Part shown: positions 8,948-17,097 of the stretch, in pieces
Layout of the letters: every line of letters starts with the position of its first letter
Position numbering within the stretch: position 1 is the stretch's first letter
Assembly (NCBI GenBank): GCA_964235485.1
Contig: CAXSAZ010000007.1
Coordinates: 1-64,000, forward strand
Source: CAHJXG01 sp964235485
GTDB lineage: Bacteria > Pseudomonadota > Alphaproteobacteria > Acetobacterales > Acetobacteraceae
DNA length: 64,000 nt
Reading direction: 5' to 3'
Program-made: the position numbers and the translations under genes
Notes under the pieces: generated by a model
Told to the model about the DNA's origin: nothing
The model's input: only the letters and a program-made list of their open reading frames with translations
Databases searched by the model: none

Positions 8948-10579
8948 ATGACGCGGTTCGTATTCATCACCGGCGGCGTGGTCTCCTCCCTTGGCAAGGG
9001 CGTCGCCTCCGCGGCGCTCGGCACGCTGCTGCAGGCGCGCGGCTATTCCGTGCGGCTGCGGAAGCTTGATCCCTATTTGAACGTCGATCCCGGGACGATG
9101 AGTCCCTATCAGCACGGGGAGGTGTTCGTCACCGACGACGGCGCGGAAACCGACCTCGACCTCGGCCATTACGAGCGGTTCACCGGGGTGCACGCAGCGC
9201 GGACGGACAACGCGACGACCGGGCGCATCTACTCCGACGTGATCGCCAAGGAGCGGCGGGGCGACTACCTGGGCGCCACCGTGCAGGTGATCCCGCACAT
9301 CACCGACGCGATCAAGGAAGCGATCACCCGGGACGCCGAGGGCCTCGACTTCGCGCTGATCGAGATCGGCGGCACGGTGGGCGACATCGAGGGCCTGCCG
9401 TTCCTGGAAGCGATCCGGCAGCTCGGCAACGACCTCGGCCCCGAGCGGACGATGTTCGTCCACCTGACGCTGGTGCCCTACATCCCGTCCGCGGGCGAGC
9501 TGAAAACCAAGCCGACGCAGCACTCGGTGAAGGAGCTGCAGAACGTCGGCATCCAGCCGCAAATGCTGCTTTGCCGCTGCGACCGGCCCATCCCGGGGGG
9601 TGAGCGCCGCAAGATCGCGAGCTTCTGCAACGTGCGGCCGGAGGCGGTGGTCGCGGCGCTGGACGTGGACACGATCTATGCCGTGCCGATCAGCTACCAC
9701 GCCGAGGGCATGGACCGGGAGGTGCTGCGTCACTTCGGCTTGCCGTTCGAGACGGAGCCTGACCTGTCGGCCTGGCAGCGCATCGTCGATACGGTGCGCG
9801 GGCCGGACGGCGAGGTGCGGATCGCCGTTGTGGGCAAGTACACCAACCTGCTTGACAGCTACAAAAGCCTGGGCGAGGCCCTGACCCATGGCGGGATCAG
9901 GAACCGGGTGCGCGTCCGGCTCGATTGGGTGGACAGCGAAATCTTCGAGCAGCCCCATGCGGTCGCCCGGTTGGACGGCGTACACGGCATCCTGGTGCCC
10001 GGCGGCTTCGGGGAGCGCGGGACGGAGGGCAAGATCGCGGCCGTGCGCTTCGCCCGGGAGCGCCGGGTGCCGTTCCTCGGCATCTGCTTCGGAATGCAGA
10101 TGGCGGTGATCGAGTGCGCGCGGCACATGGCCGGGCTGCCGGATGCGTCCTCGACCGAGTTCGGGCCGTGCGGCAGCCCGGTGGTCGGCCTGCTGACCGA
10201 ATGGGCGCGGGGCAACGAGATCGAGCGCCGGGCGGAAGGGGGCGACCTCGGCGGCACCATGCGGCTCGGCGCCTACCCGGCGCATCTCGGCGCGGGATCG
10301 CTGGCCCGGCAGATTTACGGGGACGCCGCGACCATCCAGGAGCGGCACCGGCACCGTTGGGAGGTGAACGTGCATTACCGGCCGCAGCTTGAAGCGGCGG
10401 GCTTGCGCTTTTCCGGCATGTCGCCCGACGGCATCCTGCCGGAGATCGTGGAACTGCCCGCGCATCCCTGGTTCATCGGCGTGCAGTTCCACCCCGAACT
10501 GAAATCGAAGCCGCTCGACCCGCATCCGTTGTTTTCCAGCTTCATCGCCGCCGCCGTGAAGCAGGCCCGCCTTGTCTGA
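8948..10579 (+). CDS. pyrG: CTP synthase
   Basis: Aminates UTP to CTP using glutamine and ATP. The 543 residues match the family. The N-terminal synthetase domain opens with FITGGVVSSLGKGV. The C-terminal glutaminase domain carries the nucleophile Cys380 in FLGICFGMQ and the His/Glu pair in QFHPELKSKP. The stop overlaps the TTG start of kdsA by 8 bases, so the two genes are translationally linked. The pyrG-kdsA-eno order is widespread in proteobacteria. Confidence 0.98.
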   Translation: MTRFVFITGGVVSSLGKGVASAALGTLLQARGYSVRLRKLDPYLNVDPGTMSPYQHGEVFVTDDGAETDLDLGHYERFTGVHAARTDNATTGRIYSDVIAKERRGDYLGATVQVIPHITDAIKEAITRDAEGLDFALIEIGGTVGDIEGLPFLEAIRQLGNDLGPERTMFVHLTLVPYIPSAGELKTKPTQHSVKELQNVGIQPQMLLCRCDRPIPGGERRKIASFCNVRPEAVVAALDVDTIYAVPISYHAEGMDREVLRHFGLPFETEPDLSAWQRIVDTVRGPDGEVRIAVVGKYTNLLDSYKSLGEALTHGGIRNRVRVRLDWVDSEIFEQPHAVARLDGVHGILVPGGFGERGTEGKIAAVRFARERRVPFLGICFGMQMAVIECARHMAGLPDASSTEFGPCGSPVVGLLTEWARGNEIERRAEGGDLGGTMRLGAYPAHLGAGSLARQIYGDAATIQERHRHRWEVNVHYRPQLEAAGLRFSGMSPDGILPEIVELPAHPWFIGVQFHPELKSKPLDPHPLFSSFIAAAVKQARLV

Positions 10580-11450
10580 GGCGCGCGCCCCGTCCGAAAC
10601 GCGCGTTGTCCGGGTGCTCGACATCGGGATCGGCAATGCCCTGCCGTTCGTGCTGATCGCAGGTCCCTGCCAGATCGAGTCGGAGGCTCATGCCTTCGAG
10701 ACGGCGGAGGCGCTGCGCGACATGGCGCATGCGGCGGGGGTGCCGCTGATCTACAAATCGAGCTTCGACAAAGCCAACCGCACCAGCGCCAGCGCCGCCC
10801 GCGGCGTCGGCATCGTCCGGGGTCTGACGATCCTGGCCGGGGTGCGGGAGCGGTTCCGCATTCCCGTGCTGACCGACGTGCACGCTCCCGACCAGTGCGA
10901 CCCGGCGGCCGAAGCGGTCGATATCCTGCAAATCCCGGCTTTCCTGTGTCGGCAAACCGACCTGCTGGTCGCCGCGGGCGAGACTGGGCGCGCGGTGAAC
11001 GTGAAGAAGGGCCAATTCCTGGCGCCCTGGGACATGGCGCACGTCGCCGCCAAGATCGCCGAGACCGGCAACGAGAGCATCCTGTTGACGGAGCGCGGCG
11101 CGAGCTTCGGCTACAACACGCTTGTCACCGACTTCCGCGGCCTGCCGGTGCTGGCGCGGACCGGCTACCCCGTGGTGTTCGACGCGACGCACAGCGTGCA
11201 GCAGCCCGGCGGGCAGGGCGGGTCGTCCGGCGGGCAGCGCGAGTTCGCCCCGGTGCTGGCCCGCGCCGCACTGGCGGTCGGCGTGGCCGCGTTGTTCATC
11301 GAGACGCACCCCGATCCCGACGCGGCGCCGAGCGACGGACCCAACATGATCCCGCTGCACGCGATGCCGGCGCTGATGGCGCGGTTAAAAGCGCTGGACG
11401 ATTTCTGCAAAGCTGCCACCACCCACCCCGACCGGACGGAGCCTCCATGA
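10572..11450 (+). CDS. kdsA: 3-deoxy-D-manno-octulosonate 8-phosphate synthase
   Basis: Condenses phosphoenolpyruvate with arabinose 5-phosphate to make KDO 8-phosphate for lipopolysaccharide inner core, so the organism makes LPS. 292 residues from a TTG start inside the end of pyrG. Family blocks include VLIAGPCQIES, YKSSFDKANRTS and FDATHSVQQPGG. Its stop overlaps the eno ATG (ATGA). The start codon is non-ATG; no better ATG exists before the conserved PEP-binding opening. Confidence 0.95.
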   Translation: MSEARAPSETRVVRVLDIGIGNALPFVLIAGPCQIESEAHAFETAEALRDMAHAAGVPLIYKSSFDKANRTSASAARGVGIVRGLTILAGVRERFRIPVLTDVHAPDQCDPAAEAVDILQIPAFLCRQTDLLVAAGETGRAVNVKKGQFLAPWDMAHVAAKIAETGNESILLTERGASFGYNTLVTDFRGLPVLARTGYPVVFDATHSVQQPGGQGGSSGGQREFAPVLARAALAVGVAALFIETHPDPDAAPSDGPNMIPLHAMPALMARLKALDDFCKAATTHPDRTEPP

Positions 11451-12727
11451 GCGCCATTGCCGACATCGTCGCCCGCGAGGTCCTGGACAGCCGGGGCAAT
11501 CCGACCGTTGAGGTCGATGTCCTGCTGGACAGCGGCGCGTCCGGCCGGGCAACGGTGCCGTCCGGCGCCAGCACCGGCGCGCATGAGGCCGTGGAGCTGC
11601 GTGACGGCGACAAGGCGCGCTATGGCGGCAAGGGCGTGCGCAACGCCTGCGCCAGCGTGGAAGGGGAACTCTTCGATGCGCTGAGCGGCATGGACCCGAC
11701 CGACCAGATCCGGCTCGATGAAATTATGATCGACCTGGACGGCACGCCCAACAAGTCGCGGCTCGGCGCCAACGCGATCCTGGCGGTGTCGCTCGCGGTG
11801 GCGAAGGCGGCGGCGGCCGAATTGAAGCTGCCGCTCTACCGCTACGTCGGCGGGGTGTTCGCCCGTACGCTGCCGGTGCCGATGATGAACATCGTGAACG
11901 GCGGCAAGCACGCGGACAACCCGATCGACATCCAGGAATTCATGGTGCAGCCGGTGGGCGCCCCGACCTTTGCCGACGCGGTACGGGTCGGGTCCGAGAT
12001 CTTCCAGGCCTTGAAGTCCAAGCTGCACGCCGCCGGGCACAACACCAATGTTGGCGACGAGGGCGGCTTCGCCCCCGGCCTCAAATCGGCCGACGAGGCG
12101 CTGACCTTTATCACCCAGGCTTGCGAGCAGGCGGGCTATCGGCCCGGCGAGGACGTGACCTTCGCCCTCGACTGCGCCAGCACCGAGTTCTTCCAGGACG
12201 GCGAGTACCGGCTGGAGGGCGAAGGCAAGCGGTTCGACGCCGCCGGCATGGTGGCCTACCTGGCCGATCTGGTGGGCCGCTATCCCATCGTGTCCATCGA
12301 GGACGGCTGCGCTGAAGACGACTGGGCAGGGTGGAAGCACTTGACGGAGGTGCTGGGCGACCGGGTGCAGTTGGTGGGCGACGACCTGTTCGTGACCAAC
12401 AGCGAGCGGCTGCGGCGCGGGATCGAGACCGGGACGGCCAACTCGATCCTGGTCAAGGTGAACCAGATCGGCACCTTGTCCGAAACGCTGGAAGCGGTGG
12501 AGCTGGCGCAGCGGGCCGGGCTGACGGCGGTGATGAGCCATCGGTCGGGGGAAACGGAGGACACGACGATCTCCGACCTCGCGGTGGCGACCAATTGCGG
12601 GCAGATCAAGACCGGCAGCCTGGCCCGGAGCGACCGCACGGCGAAGTACAACCAGTTGATCCGCATCGAGGCGGAACTGGGTTCGGCGGCGCGTTATGCC
12701 GGGCGCACGATCCTGCGGCGCACATAG
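11447..12727 (+). CDS. eno: Enolase
   Basis: Converts 2-phosphoglycerate to phosphoenolpyruvate in glycolysis, which also feeds the neighbouring kdsA reaction. The ATG at 11447 gives 426 residues. Motifs seen include AREVLDSRGNPTVEVDV at the N-terminus, VGDDLFVTN, the catalytic Lys region SILVKVNQIGTLSET, and the signature SHRSGETEDT. The ATG overlaps the kdsA stop by 4 bases, so pyrG, kdsA and eno form one coupled unit. Confidence 0.98.
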   Translation: MSAIADIVAREVLDSRGNPTVEVDVLLDSGASGRATVPSGASTGAHEAVELRDGDKARYGGKGVRNACASVEGELFDALSGMDPTDQIRLDEIMIDLDGTPNKSRLGANAILAVSLAVAKAAAAELKLPLYRYVGGVFARTLPVPMMNIVNGGKHADNPIDIQEFMVQPVGAPTFADAVRVGSEIFQALKSKLHAAGHNTNVGDEGGFAPGLKSADEALTFITQACEQAGYRPGEDVTFALDCASTEFFQDGEYRLEGEGKRFDAAGMVAYLADLVGRYPIVSIEDGCAEDDWAGWKHLTEVLGDRVQLVGDDLFVTNSERLRRGIETGTANSILVKVNQIGTLSETLEAVELAQRAGLTAVMSHRSGETEDTTISDLAVATNCGQIKTGSLARSDRTAKYNQLIRIEAELGSAARYAGRTILRRT

Positions 12728-12734
12728 AGCATCG

Positions 12735-12767
12735 CGTCCGTTGCTGAAACGAAGTACTCTGCGGACG
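12735..12767 (+). other. Inverted repeat between eno and ftsB
   Basis: Six-base arms CGTCCG (12735-12740) and CGGACG (12762-12767) are perfect complements around a 21-base loop just after the eno stop. There is no U-tract, so it is not a classic intrinsic terminator. It could be an RNA-processing or stabilising stem separating eno from the weakly translated ftsB. Confidence 0.25.
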
Positions 12768-12787
12768 AAGCAGGGCAGGGGCGCGTC

Positions 12788-13117
12788 ATGAGCTGGAGCG
12801 GGACATTGCGGCGGCAGGCGAAGGCGGCGGTCGCGCCGGCCGTGTTCCTGGGCTTGGCCGGGTATTTCGGATGGAATGCCACCCAGGGCACGCGGGGTTC
12901 GCAGGCTTACGCCGTGCGCCAGGAGCAGTTGAGGACGGTTGAAGCCGAGCTGCTCCGCACGACGACGGAGCGCGACATGTGGGAGCGCCGGGTTGCCGGG
13001 CTGCGGGACAAGCGGCTTGATCCCGACACGCTGGACGAACGTGCGCGCGCCATGCTCAACGTCGCCGACCCGTCCGACCTCGTGATGCCATACGGCGTGG
13101 GCAAGCGCCTGTTCTGA
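12788..13117 (+). CDS. ftsB: Septum formation initiator FtsB/DivIC-like protein
   Basis: Small bitopic divisome protein. 109 residues: a basic N-terminus, one membrane segment (about 13-30, AAVAPAVFLGLAGYFGW), then a heptad-like coiled coil (about 40-75) rich in Glu, Arg and Leu, and a short conserved tail ending in YGVGKRLF. This architecture and its position right after eno are the standard evidence for FtsB. It is expected to form a complex with FtsL and FtsQ that activates septal peptidoglycan synthesis. Confidence 0.9.
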   Translation: MSWSGTLRRQAKAAVAPAVFLGLAGYFGWNATQGTRGSQAYAVRQEQLRTVEAELLRTTTERDMWERRVAGLRDKRLDPDTLDERARAMLNVADPSDLVMPYGVGKRLF

Positions 13118-13181
13118 CCGGGGCCGGCCGTCGAGGCTTGCCGGGCTGCGGCTGAGCGACGGCCTCTATTGCATTGCACAA

Positions 13182-13193
13182 CAAGAGTTCTTG
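13182..13193 (+). promoter_or_regulatory. Short dyad upstream of pdhA
   Basis: Perfect inverted repeat CAAGA-GT-TCTTG in the 153-base gap between ftsB and pdhA. It has the symmetry of a small operator but matches no consensus I can name with confidence. The function is inferred from position only. Confidence 0.25.
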
Positions 13194-13231
13194 GGTCAGC
13201 GGACTTGTCGTGATCGAGGACGGTCGCTAGG

Positions 13232-13258
13232 TGTTGGACACTTACCCTACGTCCGACA
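13232..13258 (+). promoter_or_regulatory. Inverted repeat abutting the pdhA ribosome-binding site
   Basis: Arms TGTTGGAC (13232-13239) and GTCCGACA (13251-13258) pair over all eight positions, with one G-U, around an 11-base loop. The 3' arm ends on the first base of the AGGAG ribosome site (13258-13262) for the ATG at 13271. It could be an operator for a dimeric repressor or an RNA hairpin limiting ribosome access. That two-way reading is inference. Confidence 0.4.
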
Positions 13259-13270
13259 GGAGCGACGCGC

Positions 13271-14320
13271 ATGGCGCAGGCAGCCGAAACACGGAAGCGC
13301 GGCAAGGACTCTGAGTCTCTGAATTCCGGGACGTCCCAGCCTTCCGCCACCAACCAGGCCATGAGCCGGGAGCAGCTTGTCAAGGCTTATGGCGACATGC
13401 TGCTGATCCGCCGGTTCGAGGAGAAGGCAGGACAGCTTTACGGCATGGGCCTAATCGGCGGCTTCTGCCATCTCTACATCGGGCAGGAAGCCGTGGTGGT
13501 CGGCGTGCAGATGGCGCTGTCCGAGGGCGACCAGGTGATCACGTCGTATCGCGACCACGGCCACATGCTGGCGACCGGCATGGAGCCGCGCGGCGTCATG
13601 GCGGAGCTGACCGGGCGCAGCGGCGGCTATTCCAAGGGCAAGGGCGGCTCCATGCACATGTTCAGCAAGGAGAAGCGCTTCTTCGGCGGACATGGCATCG
13701 TGGGTGCGCAGGTGAGCCTGGGCACCGGGCTTGCGATGGCGAACTGGTATCGCGGCAACGACCGGGTGTGCGCCACGTATTTCGGCGATGGCGCGTCGAG
13801 CCAGGGCCAGGTCTATGAAAGCTTCAACCTGGCGGCCTTGATGAAGCTGCCCTGCATCTACGTCATTGAGAACAACAAGTACGGCATGGGCACCAGCCTG
13901 GAACGGGCTTCGGCGTCGCACGACCTTTCGGTCAACGGGGTGCCATGGGGCATCCCCGGCGCCAAGGTTGACGGCATGGACGTAACGGCGGTCAAGGCGG
14001 CGGCGGACGTGGCCGTGGCGCATTGCCGGTCCGGCGCCGGACCATACCTGATGGAGGTCCAGACTTACCGCTACCGCGGCCATTCCATGTCGGACCCGGC
14101 TAAGTACCGCACCCGCGATGAGGTGCAGAAGATGCGCACCGAGCGGGATTGCATCGAGGGGGCGCGGCACCTGCTGGAAGCGGCCGGCATGGGGGAGGAC
14201 GAGTTCAAGGTGATCGACGCCGCCGTGAAGGCCCGCGTCCAGGAGGCGGCTGACTTCGCGCAAAGCAGCCCTGAGCCGGACGAGCGCGAACTGTGGACCG
14301 ACGTTCTGGTCGAGGGCTGA
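13271..14320 (+). CDS. pdhA: Pyruvate dehydrogenase E1 component, alpha subunit
   Basis: Thiamine-diphosphate half of the heterotetrameric pyruvate dehydrogenase E1, which decarboxylates pyruvate and acetylates the lipoyl arm of E2. 349 residues. The ThDP motif starts at GDG (172-174) and ends at the Asn pair in IENNKYGMG (201-202). The phosphorylation-loop-like segment YRYRGHSMSDPAKYRT is present, as in mitochondrial and alphaproteobacterial E1 alpha. A Ser/Thr-rich N-terminal tail (1-30) precedes the fold. It heads the pdhABC-lpdA-lipA run. Confidence 0.97.
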   Translation: MAQAAETRKRGKDSESLNSGTSQPSATNQAMSREQLVKAYGDMLLIRRFEEKAGQLYGMGLIGGFCHLYIGQEAVVVGVQMALSEGDQVITSYRDHGHMLATGMEPRGVMAELTGRSGGYSKGKGGSMHMFSKEKRFFGGHGIVGAQVSLGTGLAMANWYRGNDRVCATYFGDGASSQGQVYESFNLAALMKLPCIYVIENNKYGMGTSLERASASHDLSVNGVPWGIPGAKVDGMDVTAVKAAADVAVAHCRSGAGPYLMEVQTYRYRGHSMSDPAKYRTRDEVQKMRTERDCIEGARHLLEAAGMGEDEFKVIDAAVKARVQEAADFAQSSPEPDERELWTDVLVEG

Positions 14321-14324
14321 AAGC

Positions 14325-15716
14325 GTGAGCACGCAGATTCTGATGCCGGCGCTGTCGCCGACCATGACAGAGGGCAAGCTGGCCCGCTGGCTGAAGAAGG
14401 TAGGCGAAGACGTGCGCGCCGGCGACGTGATCGCGGAGATCGAGACGGACAAGGCCACCATGGAGGTGGAGGCCGTCGATGAGGGCAAGCTGTCCCAAAT
14501 CCTGGTCGAGGAAGGCACCGATGGCGTCGCGGTGAATACGCCGATTGCCACCCTCTCAGCCGACGGCGAGGCGGCAAGCGGGACGGCGAGCGAGACTGGG
14601 GCCAAGCCCGATGCGCCCGCGGCGGCGAAGCAGCCCGCGCCGGAACCGTTGGAGGACCACAAGGCCGTCGCGGACAAGGCGGTGGCGGCGCAGGTCACGC
14701 CGGCCTCGACCGCGGCTGCCCCGGAGCGCGACTGGGGACCGACCAAGCCCACCACCGTGCGAGAGGCGTTGCGCGACGCCATGGCGGCCGAGATGCGCGC
14801 CGACGACCGCGTGTTCCTGCTCGGCGAGGAGGTTGCGCAATATCAGGGCGCCTACAAGATCAGCCAGGGCCTGCTGGACGAGTTCGGCCCGCGGCGCATC
14901 ATCGACACGCCGATCACCGAGCACGGCTTCACCGGCATGGCGGTGGGCGCCGCGATGGACGGGCTGCGGCCCATCGTCGAGTTCATGACGTTCAACTTCG
15001 CCATGCAGGCGATTGACCAGATCATCAACTCGGCCGCCAAGACGCTTTACATGTCAGGTGGCCAGATGGGCTGCCCCATCGTGTTCCGTGGGCCGAACGG
15101 CGCCGCGTCCCGGGTGGGGGCGCAGCACAGCCAGGATTATGCGTCGTGGTATGCGCATTGCCCGGGTCTCAAGGTGGTGGCGCCGTGGTCGGCGGCCGAC
15201 GCCAAGGGCCTGCTGCGGACGGCGATCCGCGACCCGAACCCGGTGATCGTGCTGGAGAACGAAATCCTCTACGGGCAAACCTTTGAGTGCCCGACCGACG
15301 AGGACTTCTCCGTGCCCATCGGCAAGGCCAAGATCGAGCGGACCGGCCAGCACGTCACCATTGTCGCCTACAGCATCATGGTCGGCGTGGCGATGAAGGC
15401 GGCGGAAACGCTGGCGGAGCAGGGGATCGAGGCCGAGGTGATCAACCTGCGCAGCCTGCGCCCGCTGGACACCGCGGCCATCGTTGAGAGCGTGAAAAAG
15501 ACGAACCGGGTGGTGACGGTGGAGGAGGGCTGGCCCTACGCCGGCATCGGCGCCGAGATCGCGATGCAGGTGATCGAGCATTGCTTCGACTGGCTCGATG
15601 CGCCGCCGGTGCGGGTGCATGGGCTGGACATCCCGCTCCCCTACGCCGCGAACCTGGAAAAGTTGGCGCTGCCGCAACCCTCCTGGGTGGTCGATGCCGT
15701 GAAGAAGATCGTCTGA
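14325..15716 (+). CDS. pdhB: Pyruvate dehydrogenase E1 component, beta subunit with N-terminal lipoyl domain
   Basis: The second E1 subunit, forming the transketolase-like half of the active site. 463 residues, about 135 longer than a plain E1 beta because of an extra lipoyl domain (1-80, lipoyl Lys43 in ETDKATMEV) and an Ala/Pro/Lys linker (80-140). This layout is typical of alphaproteobacteria. The catalytic part begins near 145 (TTVREALRDAMAAEM). The start is GTG, 4 bases after pdhA. The lipoyl segment is nearly identical in DNA to that of pdhC. Confidence 0.97.
   Translation: MSTQILMPALSPTMTEGKLARWLKKVGEDVRAGDVIAEIETDKATMEVEAVDEGKLSQILVEEGTDGVAVNTPIATLSADGEAASGTASETGAKPDAPAAAKQPAPEPLEDHKAVADKAVAAQVTPASTAAAPERDWGPTKPTTVREALRDAMAAEMRADDRVFLLGEEVAQYQGAYKISQGLLDEFGPRRIIDTPITEHGFTGMAVGAAMDGLRPIVEFMTFNFAMQAIDQIINSAAKTLYMSGGQMGCPIVFRGPNGAASRVGAQHSQDYASWYAHCPGLKVVAPWSAADAKGLLRTAIRDPNPVIVLENEILYGQTFECPTDEDFSVPIGKAKIERTGQHVTIVAYSIMVGVAMKAAETLAEQGIEAEVINLRSLRPLDTAAIVESVKKTNRVVTVEEGWPYAGIGAEIAMQVIEHCFDWLDAPPVRVHGLDIPLPYAANLEKLALPQPSWVVDAVKKIV
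14335..14484 (+). repeat. Lipoyl-domain duplication shared by pdhB and pdhC (copy 1)
   Basis: Aligned without gaps to 15739-15888 (offset 1404, the distance between the two starts). By hand count about 12 of 150 positions differ, and one stretch of 47 bases is identical. Both copies code for a lipoyl domain. The high identity at synonymous positions suggests recent duplication or gene conversion. Confidence 0.8.
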
Positions 15717-15728
15717 GGGAGCGCGAGC

Positions 15729-17075
15729 ATGGCGACGAACATCCTGATGCCGGCGCTCTCGCCGACGATGACCGAGGGCACGCTGGCGCGCTGGCTGAAG
15801 AAAGAAGGCGACGACGTGCGCGCCGGTGACGTGATCGCGGAGATCGAGACGGACAAGGCCACCATGGAGGTGGAAGCCGTCGATGAGGGCGTGCTGAGCA
15901 AGATCCTCGTGCCGGACGGCACCGCCGGGGTGAGGGTGAACGAGCCGATTGCCGTGCTGGCCGGGGAAGGCGAGGACGCGGCTGCCCCGGCGCCCAAGGC
16001 GCCGCCGGCCCAAGCTGCGGCCGCGCAGCCCCCGGCGGCGCAAGCTCCGGTCGCCGCGCCTGCCGCGCCGGCGCCGAGGGCCAACGGCCACGACCCCGCA
16101 TCTGAGCATGAGGGCGAGCGGGTCTTTGCCTCGCCACTGGCCCGGCGGATGGCCAAGCAGGCCAACATCGACCTGTCATCCATCAAAGGCTCCGGCCCGA
16201 ACGGCCGCATCATCCGCGCCGACATCGAGGCGCGGCAGGCGCCGGGCGCACCGCCGCCGCCATTGCCTGTCGAGGCGCAGGCTGGTTCCAGGGAGGCCGA
16301 AGCCGCCCCGCTGCCGGTGCAGCAGGCCAAGCCGGACGCGAAGCCCGCGCCGAAGCCCGCAACAGCGCCGGTCACGGCGCCGCACCAGCTCGTGCCGAAC
16401 TCGACGATGCGGAAGGTCATCGCCCGGCGCTTGCTGGAAAGCCATCAGCTCGTGCCGAACTTCTACGTCACGATGGACATGGAGATCGACGCGCTGCTGA
16501 AGCTGCGCGCCGAGCTGAACGCGCGGGCGCCGAAGGAGGGACCTGGCGCGTTCAAGCTTTCGGTCAATGATCTGGTTATCAAGGCCGCCGCCGTGGCGCT
16601 TCGCCGGGTGCCGAAGGTAAACGCAACCTTCACCGAAGACGCGACCATCCTATATGATGACATTGATATCAGCATAGCGGTGTCGATGCCGGATGGCCTG
16701 ATTACGCCGATCATGCGCAAGGCCGACCAGAAGGGGCTGGCCGCGATCAGCAACGAGATGAGAGACCTCAGCGCCCGCGCCAAGTCTGGCCAGTTGAAGC
16801 CGGAGGAGTTCCAGGGCGGCAGCTTCTCGATCTCCAACCTCGGCATGTTTGGCGTGAAGCAGTTCACGGCCATCATCAACCCGCCGCAGGCCGCGATCCT
16901 CGCGGTGGGCGCCGGGGAAAAGCGGCCGGTGGTGAAGGAGGGGGCGCTTGCGGTTGCCACGGTGATGACATGCACGCTGAGCGTGGATCACCGGGTGGCG
17001 GATGGGGCGCTCGGCGCCGAATGGATGGCCGTGTTCAAGGGCATCGTTGAGGACCCGCTCAGCTTGATGCTGTAG
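15729..17075 (+). CDS. pdhC: Dihydrolipoamide acetyltransferase (PDH E2)
   Basis: Core of the pyruvate dehydrogenase complex: transfers acetyl from its lipoyl arm to CoA. 448 residues in three parts: lipoyl domain (2-78, Lys43), a peripheral subunit-binding domain (about 132-167, FASPLARRMAKQANIDLSSI), and the catalytic domain (from about 215) ending with the active-site DHRVADG (His421, Asp425). Long Ala/Pro linkers join them. Only one lipoyl domain is present here; the second lies on PdhB. It follows pdhB by 12 bases. Confidence 0.97.
   Translation: MATNILMPALSPTMTEGTLARWLKKEGDDVRAGDVIAEIETDKATMEVEAVDEGVLSKILVPDGTAGVRVNEPIAVLAGEGEDAAAPAPKAPPAQAAAAQPPAAQAPVAAPAAPAPRANGHDPASEHEGERVFASPLARRMAKQANIDLSSIKGSGPNGRIIRADIEARQAPGAPPPPLPVEAQAGSREAEAAPLPVQQAKPDAKPAPKPATAPVTAPHQLVPNSTMRKVIARRLLESHQLVPNFYVTMDMEIDALLKLRAELNARAPKEGPGAFKLSVNDLVIKAAAVALRRVPKVNATFTEDATILYDDIDISIAVSMPDGLITPIMRKADQKGLAAISNEMRDLSARAKSGQLKPEEFQGGSFSISNLGMFGVKQFTAIINPPQAAILAVGAGEKRPVVKEGALAVATVMTCTLSVDHRVADGALGAEWMAVFKGIVEDPLSLML
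15739..15888 (+). repeat. Lipoyl-domain duplication shared by pdhB and pdhC (copy 2)
   Basis: Partner of 14335-14484, in the same register from the start codon of pdhC. As two direct repeats 1404 bases apart, they could in principle recombine to fuse pdhB and pdhC in frame with loss of the E1 beta catalytic domain. Confidence 0.8.
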
Positions 17076-17097
17076 GCCCATGCTTTAGGATCGTTTC

